DNA from: a bacterium
GTDB taxonomy: Bacteria; Vulcanimicrobiota; Vulcanimicrobiia; Vulcanimicrobiales; Vulcanimicrobiaceae
Assembly: GCA_021805775.1 (NCBI GenBank)
Contig: JAJZED010000004.1
Location: 126,001 to 190,000, forward strand
Direction: 5' to 3'
Length of the DNA stretch: 64,000 bases
Part shown: positions 41,559-52,527 of the stretch, piece after piece
Position numbering within the stretch: the stretch's first letter is position 1
Layout: the number at the start of each line of letters is the position of its first letter
Notes under the pieces: generated by a model
Database searches by the model: none
The model's input: the letters and a program-made list of their open reading frames with translations, nothing else
Told to the model about the DNA's origin: nothing
Program-made: the position numbers and the translations under genes

Positions 41559-42638
41559 ATGGAAATGGATTCACCGATCGTCAATCTCTCCAACGCGGGG
41601 CTCCCGGAGACGCCGATGCCGTTCGGCGACAGCGAGTCGCTGGAGATCTCCGGCCCGGAGAAAGCCGCAATTCTTTTGATCACGCTGGGGCTCGAGCTCT
41701 CGGCGACGATCTTTAAGTTTCTACGCCAAGACGAAGTAGAACGAATCGTCCTGGAGATCGCGAAAATTCCAACCGTCTCACTGGATAAACGCGACGCCGT
41801 CATCCAGGAGGCCTACCAGCGCGCGATTGCCCTTAAATACATCAACGAGGGCGGCATCGAATACGCGAAGGAGATTCTCGAGCGTTCCTTCGGGGCGGGG
41901 CAAGCCGACGATATGACGAGCCGCCTGTTCGCGGCGCTCAAACACGGCAATCCGCTCGAACTCATCAAGAACACCGAGCCGGCGCAACTGCTGCAGTTCA
42001 TTCAAGACGAACATCCGCAGACGATCGCGCTGATTCTCGTCTATATGCAACCCGAACAGGCGGGGGCGGTGATCTCGGCGCTGACGCCGGAGTTACAGGC
42101 CGATGTCGCGATGCGAATCGCTATTTTGCAGAAGACCGCTCCCGAAGTGCTCGAGCAGCTCGACGAATTGCTCGGTCGCCGTCTCCTCATCAGCGGCGCC
42201 GACTTCTCGAAGGCGGGCGGCGTAGCGTCCCTGGCTTCGGTGATGAATTTCGTCGACCGCGAGACCGAGAAAAATATCCTCGACGGGCTTACGAAACGCG
42301 ATCCGGAACTGGCGCAGGAAGTCAAGAATCTACTCTTCGTTTTCGAGGATATTATCAATCTCGACGATCGGTCGATTCAGCGCATCCTCAAGGAAGTCGA
42401 CGGGAAAGAGCTCGCGCTCGCCCTCAAAGTCGCCAACGACGATCTCTTGGCACGCGTCTACAAAAATATGTCGACGCGGGCCGGGCAGATGCTCAAGGAA
42501 GAGATCGAAGTGCTGGGGCCAACGCGCATGCGCGAAGTTGGGAAAGCGCAGCAACAGATCGTCGATGTCATTCGCACGCTCGAGGAGAATGGCCAAATTG
42601 TCATCGCTCGCGGTGCGAAAGACGAACGACTGGTTTAA
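41559..42638 (+). CDS. fliG: flagellar motor switch protein FliG
   Basis: A 359-residue switch protein. N-terminal GPEKAAILLITLGLELSATIF binds FliF; the middle domain has the EHPQTIALILVYMQPEQAGAVIS motif; the C-terminal torque domain has the charged helix VFEDIINLDDRSIQRILKEVD. ATG at 41559 or at 41565. Confidence 0.96.
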   Translation: MEMDSPIVNLSNAGLPETPMPFGDSESLEISGPEKAAILLITLGLELSATIFKFLRQDEVERIVLEIAKIPTVSLDKRDAVIQEAYQRAIALKYINEGGIEYAKEILERSFGAGQADDMTSRLFAALKHGNPLELIKNTEPAQLLQFIQDEHPQTIALILVYMQPEQAGAVISALTPELQADVAMRIAILQKTAPEVLEQLDELLGRRLLISGADFSKAGGVASLASVMNFVDRETEKNILDGLTKRDPELAQEVKNLLFVFEDIINLDDRSIQRILKEVDGKELALALKVANDDLLARVYKNMSTRAGQMLKEEIEVLGPTRMREVGKAQQQIVDVIRTLEENGQIVIARGAKDERLV

Positions 42639-42659
42639 CGGAGCCGGCGAAGTCTTTCG

Positions 42660-43493
42660 ATGGGGAAAATCGTACGCGGGGCTCGGATGGTCGAGAAGGC
42701 CTATGCAGTCGGCATGCCCGAGGAACGGATCGTTCCGGAAGCACCCGAACTGCACGGCGAGCTCGGGAGCGAAGGCCTCGAAGATGGGGAGGAAGATCGC
42801 TTTCCTAGCGAGCCGCTCGAGGCTCGCATCGAGGTCATCGATTGGGAGGCTCTGCGCGCTGAGGCGAGCGTTGCTTTAGAGCGCGCGAAGGGGAGCGCTC
42901 GAGAGATTTTGGAGGGGGCGTTCCGGACGGCGAGCTCGTTGCTCGAACAGGCTCGCGGAGAGCGCGAAGCGATCGTAGAGGCGGCGCGAAGCGAAGGCCA
43001 TGAGGCGGGGCGGCAGGAGGGGATCGCTCGCGTCGATTCCGAGATCAACGAACTGCTGACCCTGTTGCATAGCCTCATCGAAGCCGTGCGCGAAGATCGG
43101 GACCGATTCTTGCGCAGCGCCGAACCCGAACTGGTGCGCCTTGCATTAGGAGCGTCGGAACGAATCGTTCACCACGAGATCGCGCAGAACGATCAATTCG
43201 TCGTCGAGACCGTTCGCGCTGCGCTTACGCGCGCGTTGGGGCGCAATGACATTACGATTCGCGTCAACCCCGAGGATATGGAGGTCATGCGGGCGTACCG
43301 CGAGCGCCTACTCGCGGCCGGTGATTTCGAACACCTACGACTTATCGAAGATCAGCGCGTCGATCGCGGCGGAGCGATGTTGGAGAGCGATTCGGGGACG
43401 ATCGATGCAAAAATCACCACACAGCTACGCGAAGTTCGCGGGGCGCTCGTTCCTGCCGGCGATTTACCTGAAATAACGGCGACGGCGAGTTAG
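42660..43493 (+). CDS. fliH: flagellar assembly protein FliH
   Basis: A 277-residue FliH, the negative regulator and stator of the FliI ATPase. Residues about 75-125 form a Glu/Ala-rich coiled coil (RAKGSAREILEGAFRTASSLLEQARGE), and the C-terminal domain (VRLALGASERIVHHEIAQND to RGGAMLESDSGTIDA) is the part that binds FliI. Position between fliG and fliI confirms the call. Confidence 0.9.
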   Translation: MGKIVRGARMVEKAYAVGMPEERIVPEAPELHGELGSEGLEDGEEDRFPSEPLEARIEVIDWEALRAEASVALERAKGSAREILEGAFRTASSLLEQARGEREAIVEAARSEGHEAGRQEGIARVDSEINELLTLLHSLIEAVREDRDRFLRSAEPELVRLALGASERIVHHEIAQNDQFVVETVRAALTRALGRNDITIRVNPEDMEVMRAYRERLLAAGDFEHLRLIEDQRVDRGGAMLESDSGTIDAKITTQLREVRGALVPAGDLPEITATAS

Positions 43494-43497
43494 CGTT

Positions 43498-44814
43498 ATG
43501 GAAGCGCTCGCTTTCCGAGCCGACCGATATCTCGACGCCATTCACGACGTCGACTGCATGCGCCAAAGCGGGCGCGTTTCTCAGGTAATCGGCGTGGTCA
43601 TCGAAAGCAACGGCCCGGCGATGGCCGTCGGGGAGACTTGTTGGATTCGGTACCGTCGCAATGCCGAGCCGGTGCTCGCCGAAGTCGTCGGTTTTCGCGA
43701 TAACCGCGTGTTGATTATGCCGTTGGGCGATCTCGCCGGGATCGGTGCGGGCAGCGATGTCGCCGCGTGCGGGAAGCCGTTGCAGATTCGTGTGGGGGAC
43801 GATCTCCTCGGACGGGTACTCGATGGTTTGGGAAATCCGATCGACGGCAAAGGACCGATCGATTCGCTAAAACTTGCGCCGGTGACGGCAAATCCGCCGG
43901 CGGCGATGCAACGGCGCCGCATATCGGAGGCGTTGCCGCTGGGAATTCGGGCGATCGATGGGTTGCTGACCTGCGGAAAAGGGCAACGTGTCGGCGTATT
44001 TGCAGGCTCCGGAGTTGGAAAGTCCACGATCCTCGGAATGATCGCGCGCAATACCGCGGCCGACGTCAACGTCATCGCGCTGGTTGGCGAACGCGGGAAA
44101 GAGGTGCGCGATTTCCTCGAGCGCGATCTCGGCGATGAAGGCTTGCGACGCAGCGTCGTCATCGTTTCGACGAGCGATCAACCCGCGCTCGTGCGCATAA
44201 AAGCCGCCTTCGTCGCGATGACGGTCGCCGAATATTTTCGCGATCTCGGGCTCGATGTGATGTTTATGATGGATTCGGTTACCCGCTTCGCGATGGCCCA
44301 GCGGGAAGTTGGGCTTGCCATCGGTGAGCCGACGACGACGCGGGGCTATACCCCGTCGGTCTTTGCGACCTTACCGAAATTGTTGGAGCGGGCGGGGACT
44401 TCGAGTCGCGGCAGTATCACCGGCCTCTTCTCCGTACTCGTCGACGGCGATGACATGAACGAACCCATCAGCGATGCCGTCCGTTCGATCCTCGACGGCC
44501 ATATCGTCCTCTCGCGGAAGCTCGCCTCGGCGAACCATTACCCGGCGGTGGACGTGCTCGAGAGCATCAGTCGGGTGATGCCCGATGTCGCCGACGAAAA
44601 TCATCTCGCGGCATGCTCGGCGATACGCGAGTTAATGGCTACCTATCGCGAGGCAGAAGATCTCATTAATATCGGGGCATACGTTGCCGGAAGCAATCCG
44701 CGCATCGATCTCGCGCTCGCCAAGGTGGAGTCGATTCGGCATTTCCTTCGCCAAGGCATGTACGAACACTCCGAATACGGCGCAACGCTTGCGTCGTTGA
44801 TGAGCGTGGTATAG
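43498..44814 (+). CDS. fliI: flagellum-specific export ATPase FliI
   Basis: A 438-residue ATPase related to the F1 beta subunit. Walker A is AGSGVGKST (169-177), Walker B is DVMFMMDSVTRFAMAQREVGLAIGE, and the family signature PTTTRGYTPSVFATLPKLLER follows. It unfolds and feeds substrates to the export gate. The ATG at 43498 is 4 bases after fliH ends. Confidence 0.97.
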   Translation: MEALAFRADRYLDAIHDVDCMRQSGRVSQVIGVVIESNGPAMAVGETCWIRYRRNAEPVLAEVVGFRDNRVLIMPLGDLAGIGAGSDVAACGKPLQIRVGDDLLGRVLDGLGNPIDGKGPIDSLKLAPVTANPPAAMQRRRISEALPLGIRAIDGLLTCGKGQRVGVFAGSGVGKSTILGMIARNTAADVNVIALVGERGKEVRDFLERDLGDEGLRRSVVIVSTSDQPALVRIKAAFVAMTVAEYFRDLGLDVMFMMDSVTRFAMAQREVGLAIGEPTTTRGYTPSVFATLPKLLERAGTSSRGSITGLFSVLVDGDDMNEPISDAVRSILDGHIVLSRKLASANHYPAVDVLESISRVMPDVADENHLAACSAIRELMATYREAEDLINIGAYVAGSNPRIDLALAKVESIRHFLRQGMYEHSEYGATLASLMSVV

Positions 44815-44817
44815 AGG

Positions 44818-45288
44818 GTGGCCGCCTTCCGGTTCCGTCTCGACCCCGTCCTCGTCCAACGCAAACGCGCCGTCGAGCGCGAGCAGGGGCTGGTCGCGCT
44901 CGCACAACGAGCGCACGATGTCGCGCGCGCGGAGTTCCGACGGCTCGATGCGGAGTTTGCCGAACACTCGCGGATCCTCCGAGAGGAGCACGCGCGCCTC
45001 GCAACCGACGAGCTCGTATTGCTCTACGGTCACATCAGCTATCTCGATCGCGCGATGGATGCCGCGAAACGCGACCTCGACCGTCGCAAGAGCGAACTCG
45101 ATGCCGCCATGGACTCCCTCCACGAAGCGATGAAGCGAAGGAAAGTCGTGGAAACCCTCAAAGAGCATGCGCTGGATGCATTTCGCATCGGCGAGATGCG
45201 TCGCGAGCAGAACGAGCTCGATGACGGCAACGCACGTCGCGACGATCGTCGTACGGCGTTCGATGCAGAGATTGGAGGCCTACGGTGA
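44818..45288 (+). CDS. fliJ: flagellar export chaperone FliJ
   Basis: A 156-residue protein that is nearly all coiled coil, with FRFRLDPVLVQRKRAVEREQ at the N-terminus, a typical FliJ opening. FliJ fits like the F1 gamma stalk into the FliI ring. GTG start just after fliI; overlaps the next gene by GTGA. Confidence 0.85.
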   Translation: MAAFRFRLDPVLVQRKRAVEREQGLVALAQRAHDVARAEFRRLDAEFAEHSRILREEHARLATDELVLLYGHISYLDRAMDAAKRDLDRRKSELDAAMDSLHEAMKRRKVVETLKEHALDAFRIGEMRREQNELDDGNARRDDRRTAFDAEIGGLR

Positions 45289-45935
45289 TCGTCACACGCC
45301 AGCGTCGTAAACCCTTCCCCGTCGGACGGCTCCTCTTGCCGCTGGTCGCGATTCTCGCTATCATCGGAGCCCTCATCTGGCCGCCCTCGCGCGCGGCGAT
45401 TACCTCCGGGCCGCTCTCCCCGCTCTGGCAATCGCTCGGGCCGCGCTTCGCCGTCGTCGCCGCTCCCTTTCACTTTGCGGCACAGAACCAACTCATAGCG
45501 CGTCGCAATCACGAAATCGTAACGCTCCAAGCGCAACTCGCCAACGCGCAGCGTTCGTTAGCAACGGCACAGAAAAACACGTCAGCCTTGAAGGCGCGCG
45601 TCACGCAGCTCGACGCACAGGTCGCGCAAAAGAGCGCGAAGGTTTCGACTCCGAGCGTCCGACCGGTAGCCTCGCCCGGTGCGTTCGGAACCTCAAACAC
45701 CGCTTCGGGCTCCAACCTCGCCGCTTCGGCGACCCCCGACGACCGTCGCGTCGCCGCCGACTGGGCCGCGATGGATCCGAGTAAGGCAGCGAAGGTGGTG
45801 CAGCGCTTGCCGGTTCCCTACGATGCGAAGATCTTCTCGCTGATGTCGGCGAGCGATGTCGGGGCGATCCTCGATGCGCTTCCGCCCGCGTTCGCTGCGC
45901 GCATCACCCAAGAAAACCCGACGCTGAAACCATAA
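45285..45935 (+). CDS. MotE-like flagellar/MgtE-N-domain protein
   Basis: A 216-residue protein: one membrane helix (about 14-34), a periplasmic coiled coil (about 75-115), a Ser/Ala linker, and a C-terminal MgtE-N/MotE domain (AADWAAMDPSKAAKVVQRLP, then DVGAILDALPPAFAARI). MotE proteins chaperone MotC and help switch assembly in other bacteria. Downstream of fliJ is the usual position for this gene. Confidence 0.78.
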   Translation: MIVTRQRRKPFPVGRLLLPLVAILAIIGALIWPPSRAAITSGPLSPLWQSLGPRFAVVAAPFHFAAQNQLIARRNHEIVTLQAQLANAQRSLATAQKNTSALKARVTQLDAQVAQKSAKVSTPSVRPVASPGAFGTSNTASGSNLAASATPDDRRVAADWAAMDPSKAAKVVQRLPVPYDAKIFSLMSASDVGAILDALPPAFAARITQENPTLKP

Positions 45936-45938
45936 CGC

Positions 45939-47300
45939 GTGCGACCGAGCCAGCCCCCGAGCGTCCGGGCGCGCACGATCGCGTCCGATACCCTCACGCC
46001 GATTCTCGCCTACCGTGCGCTCGCGCAACCGGGTGCGAGTTGCCTTTTGGAGAGCGTCGATGCCGGTGGAACGCTCTCGCGTTTTTCATTCGTCGGATTG
46101 GATTACCGTGCGGTGAAGTCGTTCGCGAGCACGCCGACGATGTACGAAGAGATTCGTTCGTTCGTCGACGCGCATCGGCCACCCGACGAAGCGGCGCCCG
46201 GCGGCGGAGCGCTCCTTGCATTTTCATACGATGCCGCGCGCGCGAAGGCGCGCTTGCGCGCCCGTTCTTCCGATCCTCCGGAGATGCCGGCGGCGATCGC
46301 TGCGATCCCCGGCACCTGGTTGATCTTCGATCACTACACGCACGGTTTAACGCTCTGGTGCTGCGGCGATAATGCCGGCGAACTCGATGCTCGTATCGAT
46401 GGATATATAGCACGCTTACTCGCCGCCCGCGCCTCGCTTCCCGGCTCATTTCGAGCGCGCGGAGCGATGCACGCGAGTATCGATCGTTCCGGCTATTTAG
46501 CGTTGGTCGACCGCGCGCAGAGATCGATTACCGATGGAGATGTCTACCAAATTCAACTCGGCATTCGCTTTCACGCCGAGCTTGACGGCGAGCCGCTCGA
46601 TTGCTACCGCGCGTTGCGTCGGCGGAATCCATCGCCGTACATGTTCTTCGTCGATACGGAATTCGGGGCACTCTTCGGAGCCTCGCCGGAGTTTCTCGTC
46701 CGTCTCGACGGGCGGCGGGCGCGCATTCGGCCGCTTGCGGGTACGCGAGCGCGCGGAGCGAGCCCGGAGAGCGATGCACGCATCGCCGCAGAATTGCTTG
46801 CCGATGAGAAAGAGCGCGCCGAGCACGTGATGCTCGTCGATCTCGGGCGCAACGATCTCGGATCGGTCTGCAAACTCGGTAGCGTTCGCGTCGAAGAGCT
46901 GCTCCAGATCGAACGATACAGCCACGTCATGCACATCGTCTCCGATTGCGTCGGCGAGCTCCGCGATGGGTGCGACGCGCTCGACTTATTTGCGGCCGGC
47001 TTCCCCGCCGGGACGGTGACCGGGACGCCGAAGATCCGGGCGATGGAACTCATCGATGCATGGGAGCCGGTGACGCGCGGTTTCTACGCCGGAAGCGTCG
47101 GGCGCTGGAGTTTCGAGGGCGATTTCGATTCCTGTATCACCTTGCGAAGTCTCCACGCCGCCGACGGAAACATTTGGTGGCAGGCATCGGCGGGAATCGT
47201 CGCCGATAGCGTTCCCGCCTCTGAGTATGCCGAGATCTTCCAGAAGACGCGGATCGCGCGGGAAGTATTGAGCATAGGCGAGGAATCGTTCGCGCGATGA
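45939..47300 (+). CDS. trpE: anthranilate synthase component I (TrpE-like chorismate-utilising enzyme)
   Basis: A 453-residue chorismate-binding enzyme. The N-terminal SCLLESVDAGG matches the tryptophan feedback motif LLES. Catalytic segments include IRPLAGTRARG, VMLVDLGRNDLGSVC, YSHVMHIVSDCVGEL and PAGTVTGTPKIRAMELID. The PLAGT motif has Ala where PabB has the active-site Lys, so TrpE is preferred over PabB. GTG start; ATGA overlap with the glutaminase subunit gene. Confidence 0.8.
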   Translation: MRPSQPPSVRARTIASDTLTPILAYRALAQPGASCLLESVDAGGTLSRFSFVGLDYRAVKSFASTPTMYEEIRSFVDAHRPPDEAAPGGGALLAFSYDAARAKARLRARSSDPPEMPAAIAAIPGTWLIFDHYTHGLTLWCCGDNAGELDARIDGYIARLLAARASLPGSFRARGAMHASIDRSGYLALVDRAQRSITDGDVYQIQLGIRFHAELDGEPLDCYRALRRRNPSPYMFFVDTEFGALFGASPEFLVRLDGRRARIRPLAGTRARGASPESDARIAAELLADEKERAEHVMLVDLGRNDLGSVCKLGSVRVEELLQIERYSHVMHIVSDCVGELRDGCDALDLFAAGFPAGTVTGTPKIRAMELIDAWEPVTRGFYAGSVGRWSFEGDFDSCITLRSLHAADGNIWWQASAGIVADSVPASEYAEIFQKTRIAREVLSIGEESFAR

Positions 47301-47875
47301 ATCTGCTCTTCGTCGACAATTACGATTCGTTTTCGTATAACGTCGTCCACTTGCTGGCATCGCAGGGGGCGAGCGTGCGCTTCATGCATGCCGACGACCC
47401 GCACCTCGGCCTCGAAACGCTCGCCGAGATCGACGGCATGGCGATCGGCCCGGGGCCGGGGCGCCCGAGCGATACGCCGCTACTGGCGCGGCTGATCGCG
47501 GCCGCGATCGAGCGCGACCTTCCGACGCTGGGCATCTGCTTGGGGCAACAGGCGATCGGCGAGACGCTGGGGGCGCGGGTGATTCACGCCCCACGGCCGA
47601 TGCACGGAAAGACCGATGCGATCCGCCACGAGGGGCGCGGGCTCTTCGCCGCACTGCCGAGCCCCTTCCAGGCGACGCGCTACCATTCTCTTGCGCTCGA
47701 GGAGGGCTCGCTGCCGGCCGGGGTCGAGATTCACGCACGCAGCTCCGACGGTGTCGTTCAGGGGATCGCCGTCACCGGCAAGCGTTGCTTCGGGCTCCAG
47801 TTCCACCCCGAATCCGTGCTCAGCGAGTGCGGGGAGGCCCTGGTTGCGAACTTTCTCGCCCTCGCCTCGACCTAG
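47297..47875 (+). CDS. trpG: anthranilate/aminodeoxychorismate synthase glutaminase subunit
   Basis: A 192-residue class I glutamine amidotransferase that gives ammonia to TrpE. Nucleophile C81 lies in GICLGQQ; His and Glu of the triad lie in QFHPESVL near the C-terminus; GPGPGRPSD forms the oxyanion loop. Such subunits often serve both TrpE and PabB. It is the last gene before the rpoB promoter. Confidence 0.88.
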   Translation: MNLLFVDNYDSFSYNVVHLLASQGASVRFMHADDPHLGLETLAEIDGMAIGPGPGRPSDTPLLARLIAAAIERDLPTLGICLGQQAIGETLGARVIHAPRPMHGKTDAIRHEGRGLFAALPSPFQATRYHSLALEEGSLPAGVEIHARSSDGVVQGIAVTGKRCFGLQFHPESVLSECGEALVANFLALAST

Positions 47876-47894
47876 GGCGTCGCGCTGGGGGGCC

Positions 47895-47923
47895 TTGACT
47901 CCTTTGGCGACCTTTGATACGTT
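47895..47923 (+). promoter_or_regulatory. candidate rpoB promoter (extended -10)
   Basis: TTGACT (47895-47900) and TACGTT (47918-47923) have a 17-bp spacer, and TGA immediately before the -10 gives an extended -10 (TG-n). The -10 itself is weak. The leader would be about 140 nt to the rpoB ATG. Confidence 0.45.
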
Positions 47924-48069
47924 ATTTGCCTATGCCCTTCGGCGCGTAAGCCACAAAGAGAGCGCGAGCCCATCCGACCGGCCGGATCAGCTCGTGCTTT
48001 GATGTTGCGCGAGATTCGCGAAGGACACGTGCCCACCCCTGTCTGGACAAGGTAACAAAGAGAGAACGA

Positions 48070-51000
48070 ATGGCGACGACGAAGGCAGCGAAATCCGCAA
48101 CGACGACGAGCAGCGGGGGGACGAAGGCAAAGGGAAAACGCTCCGGAGGCGAGGGGAAGAGTACCCCCATGGCCTCGCATTTTCCGATGCCGACCGGTGC
48201 CTTCACCGTCGAAGTCCCGGTCGATCCGGGCCCGAAACGTTCGCGGCACTCCTTCTCGAAGATTCCCCACGTCCTCGAGCTGCCAAACCTTATCGAATTG
48301 CAGAAGGCAAGCTTCGAGTGGTTTAAGACCGAGGGGCTCGCCGAGGCGTTCGCCGCGATCTCGCCGATTAAAGATTTTACCGGCAACTTGATCTTGATGT
48401 TCGGCGAGCATTCGCTCGGCGAACCGAAGTTCTCGATCGAAGAATGCCGCGAGCGCGATATGACCTACAGCGCGCCGCTGCGCGTTCGCGTACGTCTCAT
48501 CACCGCTGAATCCGGCGAGATTAAGGGCATCCCCGACCAAGAGATTTTCATGGGCGATTTCCCGCTCATGACCGATAAGGGCACTTTCATGATCAACGGC
48601 GCCGAGCGCGTGATCGTGAGCCAGCTCGTGCGCTCGCCGGGTTTCCTCGTCGAGAAGGCCAAGCCCGCCGAGGGCAAGGGCTACACCGCGAAGATCATTC
48701 CCAAACGCGGTGCGTGGGTGAAGTTCTTCGCCGGCGCCAGCGACGAAGGCGACCGGTTCGGCGCGATCAATGTCTCATTCGACAAGAGCCGTGCGGTCTC
48801 GATGATCGCCTTCCTTCGCGCGGTTTCATCGCCGGAGCATTTCCCGCTCGATGAAGCGCCCGCGTCGGCCTACGATGACGACGGCCTCACCCGCCCGTTT
48901 ATTGAAAAAGTGCTGCGTGCGTGCGCCGATATGTTCCCTTGGAAAGGGATCGGGCGCCAGGCGACCGCTGCAAGCGAGGCGATCGAAGTTCCGCGGCCGC
49001 AGTCGCAGCACGAGCGACAGGTGCGCGATGTCTTTGCAACGATTTTCCCCAACCGTATCGCGCGCGGCGAAGCGTTCGATCTCGTGGTGGAACTCGGCGA
49101 TAAGAGCAAGCGTGCGGCCGCGGCGGCAAAACTCAGCGCGCTCTATCACCGCAACTGCGTCTGGAACTCCGACGAAGCAATCCTCAAGCTCTTTTCCGGA
49201 ACCTACCCGCGACGTCGCGTCGACGACGGGACCTCGCGCCCGATCGGACGCGCGCCGCGCGGCCTAAAGAAGAAGCAGCAGACGAGCGATCGCGCCGCCG
49301 AACTGCGCGAACTGTTTGATCGGCTCTTCCCCGACGCGAGCCCCGATAACCTCATTCTCAATACGCTGATCGAAGACGGCGATACGGTCAATCGCGAAAC
49401 CGCACTCGAGGCGGTCTACGGAGCGCTGCGTTACGGCGAACCGTTCACCTCGCACGAAGACGCCGAAAAACTGATCCGTACCCTGCTGTTCGATGAAAAC
49501 AAGTGCGAACTCGGGAAAGTCGGGCGTTTCAAGGTCACCTCGAAACTGCATTATCGTATTCTCAACCCGGAGAAAGATTCGCGCATACGTGCCAAGAGCG
49601 AGAAGAAGGGGCTCAACCTTTCGCTTCTCACCGTCGAAGGCGATCGCAGCGAATTTGAAGTCGATGAGTTCGAACCGTTCAGTTATCGGCCCGAGGGCGC
49701 GCCGGGGCTGACGCGGGCCGACTTTATTGCCATCGTGCGCCGGCTCTGCCGCGTCGCGGTGCGCGATATCTCACCCGATGACGTCGATCACTTAGGAAAC
49801 CGCCGCGTCAACACCGTCGGCGAGCTGCTGCAGAATCAATTCCGCGTCGGCTTGCAGCGCCTCGAACGCGTCGTGCGCGAGCGCATGACGACGCAAGAGA
49901 TCGAATCGGTGACGCCGCAGGCGCTCATCAACATTCGGCCCGTCGTTGCCGCGATCAAAGAGTTCTTTGGTTCGAGCCAGCTCTCGCAGTTCATGGACCA
50001 GACCAACTCGCTCGCGGAACTCACGCACAAGCGTCGCCTCTCCGCGCTCGGTCCGGGTGGACTTTCGCGCGAACGCGCCGGCTTTGAAGCGCGCGATGTC
50101 CACACCTCGCATTACGGCCGTATCTGCCCGATCGAAACGCCGGAAGGCCCGAACATCGGTCTGATCGGTTCGCTTGCGACCTACGGACGCGTCAATAGCC
50201 TCGGTTTCATCGAAACGCCGTACCGCATCGTTCGCGACGGTCGCGTTACCGATGAGATTCGCTATTTCACCGCCGACGTCGAAGAAGAGTTCATCATCGG
50301 CCAGGCCAACACGCCGTTGGCTGCAGACGGAACGATTCTCGCCAAGACGGTCGTCTGCCGCCATCGCGGCGACGACATCGAAGAGCCGGCGGGGCGCGTC
50401 GAACTCATGGATATCTCGCCCAAGCAGATCGTCTCGGTCGCGACGGCGTTGATTCCGTTCCTCGAGCACGACGATGCAAACCGCGCGTTGATGGGTGCGA
50501 ACATGCAGCGACAGGCCGTGCCGTTGCTGCGCCCGCAAGCGCCGATCGTCGGCACGGGTATGGAGTATCGCGCCGCTAAAGACTCGGGCAGCCTCGTCGT
50601 CGCCGAAGAAGCGGGAACCGTCGTTGAAGTAGATGCAACGCGCATCGTTCTCGATACCGCCGACGGCGATAAGACCTACGAGTTACTGAAGTTCGTGCGT
50701 AGCAACGCCGGAACGTGCATCAACCAGCGCCCGATCGTCGCGATGGGGGAGAAGGTCGTTGCCGGGCAAGTGCTCGCCGACGGCCCGACTTCAGATGAAG
50801 GCGAGCTCGCACTCGGCCAAAACGTGCTCGTCGCGTTTATGCCGTGGGAAGGCTACAACTACGAAGACGCCATTCTCATCAGCGAGCGGATGGTCAAAGA
50901 AGATCGCTTTACCTCGATTCATATCGAAGAGTATGAATGCGAGGCGCGCGATACCAAGCTCGGGCCGGAAGAGATCACGCGCGATATTCCCAACGTCGGA

Positions 51001-52455
51001 GAAGATGCGCTCAAAGATCTCGACGAGCGCGGCATCATTCGTATCGGCGCCGAAGTGCGCCCCGAAGATATTCTCGTCGGTAAGGTGACGCCGAAAGGCG
51101 AGACCGAACTCACCGCCGAGGAACGCTTGCTCCGTGCAATTTTCGGCGAGAAATCGCGCGAAGTTCGCGATACGAGCCTGAAAGTTCCTCACGGCGAAAA
51201 AGGGAAAATTATCGACGTCAAGGTGTTCTCGCGCGAAAACGGCGACGAACTCTCGCCGGGCGTCAACCACCTCGTTCGCGTCTACGTCGCGCAGAAGCGA
51301 AAGATTCTGCAAGGCGATAAAATGGCCGGACGTCACGGCAACAAGGGCGTGATCGCGAAGGTGCTGCCCGAGGAGGATATGCCCTACCTCGAGGACGGCA
51401 AGCCGGTCGATATCGTGCTCAACCCGCTGGGCGTGCCCTCGCGCATGAACATCGGACAGATTCTCGAGACGCATCTCGGGTGGGCCGCGCGCATGCTCGG
51501 CTTCCAAATCGCGACGCCGGTCTTCGACGGCGCGACAGCGGAAGATATCGAGGATTGGCTGCAGGACGCGGGCTTGCCCGCGGACGGCAAGGCGTGGTTG
51601 CGCGACGGACGGAGCGGCGATCGTTTCGATCGTCCGATCACCGTCGGCATGATCTACATGCTCAAACTCGCGCATCTTGTCGACGATAAGATTCACGCGC
51701 GTTCGACGGGTCCGTACTCGATGATCACGCAGCAACCGCTCGGCGGTAAGGCGCAATTCGGCGGACAGCGCTTCGGCGAGATGGAGGTCTGGGCGCTCGA
51801 AGCGTACGGTGCCGCCTACACGCTGCAAGAGTTGTTGACCGTGAAATCCGACGATGTCGTCGGCCGCGTCAAGACCTACGAAGCGATCGTCAAGGGCGAG
51901 AACGTCATGGAACCCGGCGTTCCCGAATCGTTCAAAGTCCTCATCAAGGAACTGCAGTCGCTCGCGCTCGACGTCAAAGTGCTGACGGAGTCGCGCGAGG
52001 AGATCGACACCCGCGAGTTGCGCCTCGGGAACGACGATATCGGCCTCAACGAAGAGGTTGCGTACGGCGTTCTGATGGGTGCCGAAGATCCGCTGCTCTC
52101 GCAGACGCAGGTTGCCGCGGCGGAAGCCGTTGCAGCTGCGGCGGAGGGAATGCTTCCCGAGATTGAAGCCGAGGAGGAAGCCGAAGAGGAAGAAGAGGAA
52201 CTCGACGACAGCAAACCGTTTGTCGCGGGCCCGATTCCGGCCGCTCCGGCAGCCGCCCGCGCTCCCGAGATCGAAGGCGACGATATTTTCACCCCCGATG
52301 AAGAGATCGCCGTCGACGACGACCTTGAAGGGCCGCAAGGCTACGAACTCGAGGAAGAAGAGGATGAGATCGTCGATGACGATGCTCCCGCCTTCGCCGT
52401 CGACGACGACGATGTCGTCTATCCCGACGCGGGCACCGTCGAGGAAGAGTTCTAA
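48070..52455 (+). CDS. rpoB: RNA polymerase beta subunit with acidic C-terminal tail
   Basis: A 1461-residue beta subunit, longer than the usual 1100-1350. The N-terminal 60 residues are Lys/Ser/Thr rich. Core motifs are standard, e.g. [23 protein letters not shown] in the rifampicin region and [15 protein letters not shown] near the active centre. After the normal end (about residue 1345) it runs on for about 115 residues rich in Glu and Asp ([18 protein letters not shown]). The ATG at 48070 follows AAAGAGAGAACGA. Unlike most bacteria, rpoC does not follow directly. Confidence 0.97.
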   Translation: MATTKAAKSATTTSSGGTKAKGKRSGGEGKSTPMASHFPMPTGAFTVEVPVDPGPKRSRHSFSKIPHVLELPNLIELQKASFEWFKTEGLAEAFAAISPIKDFTGNLILMFGEHSLGEPKFSIEECRERDMTYSAPLRVRVRLITAESGEIKGIPDQEIFMGDFPLMTDKGTFMINGAERVIVSQLVRSPGFLVEKAKPAEGKGYTAKIIPKRGAWVKFFAGASDEGDRFGAINVSFDKSRAVSMIAFLRAVSSPEHFPLDEAPASAYDDDGLTRPFIEKVLRACADMFPWKGIGRQATAASEAIEVPRPQSQHERQVRDVFATIFPNRIARGEAFDLVVELGDKSKRAAAAAKLSALYHRNCVWNSDEAILKLFSGTYPRRRVDDGTSRPIGRAPRGLKKKQQTSDRAAELRELFDRLFPDASPDNLILNTLIEDGDTVNRETALEAVYGALRYGEPFTSHEDAEKLIRTLLFDENKCELGKVGRFKVTSKLHYRILNPEKDSRIRAKSEKKGLNLSLLTVEGDRSEFEVDEFEPFSYRPEGAPGLTRADFIAIVRRLCRVAVRDISPDDVDHLGNRRVNTVGELLQNQFRVGLQRLERVVRERMTTQEIESVTPQALINIRPVVAAIKEFFGSSQLSQFMDQTNSLAELTHKRRLSALGPGGLSRERAGFEARDVHTSHYGRICPIETPEGPNIGLIGSLATYGRVNSLGFIETPYRIVRDGRVTDEIRYFTADVEEEFIIGQANTPLAADGTILAKTVVCRHRGDDIEEPAGRVELMDISPKQIVSVATALIPFLEHDDANRALMGANMQRQAVPLLRPQAPIVGTGMEYRAAKDSGSLVVAEEAGTVVEVDATRIVLDTADGDKTYELLKFVRSNAGTCINQRPIVAMGEKVVAGQVLADGPTSDEGELALGQNVLVAFMPWEGYNYEDAILISERMVKEDRFTSIHIEEYECEARDTKLGPEEITRDIPNVGEDALKDLDERGIIRIGAEVRPEDILVGKVTPKGETELTAEERLLRAIFGEKSREVRDTSLKVPHGEKGKIIDVKVFSRENGDELSPGVNHLVRVYVAQKRKILQGDKMAGRHGNKGVIAKVLPEEDMPYLEDGKPVDIVLNPLGVPSRMNIGQILETHLGWAARMLGFQIATPVFDGATAEDIEDWLQDAGLPADGKAWLRDGRSGDRFDRPITVGMIYMLKLAHLVDDKIHARSTGPYSMITQQPLGGKAQFGGQRFGEMEVWALEAYGAAYTLQELLTVKSDDVVGRVKTYEAIVKGENVMEPGVPESFKVLIKELQSLALDVKVLTESREEIDTRELRLGNDDIGLNEEVAYGVLMGAEDPLLSQTQVAAAEAVAAAAEGMLPEIEAEEEAEEEEEELDDSKPFVAGPIPAAPAAARAPEIEGDDIFTPDEEIAVDDDLEGPQGYELEEEEDEIVDDDAPAFAVDDDDVVYPDAGTVEEEF

Positions 52456-52527
52456 GAACTCTTCCTCGCGGAGCCGGACGCCTCGGCGTACATCGCGTTA
52501 AAAGACGCGATAGGCGCTGAGGCGTCC
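52441..52527 (+). terminator. double hairpin ending rpoB
   Basis: GAGGAAGAGTTCT (52441-52453) pairs perfectly with AGAACTCTTCCTC (52455-52467), and the rpoB stop codon sits in its centre. A second stem pairs GGACGCCTC (52476-52484) with GAGGCGTCC (52519-52527), followed by TTTATT. The second stem also covers the end of the convergent gene at 52498. Confidence 0.75.

Noticed and set aside
45939-47300. Assignment as PabB (aminodeoxychorismate synthase)
   Set aside because: The PLAGT motif has Ala instead of the PabB Lys and the LLES feedback motif is present, so TrpE is more likely; a dual role cannot be excluded.
50791-52338. A 515-residue antisense frame opposite rpoB, and a similar 452-residue one opposite fliK (30398-31756)
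   Set aside because: Long antisense frames arise from GC-rich codon use; they have no motifs, ribosome sites or family resemblance.
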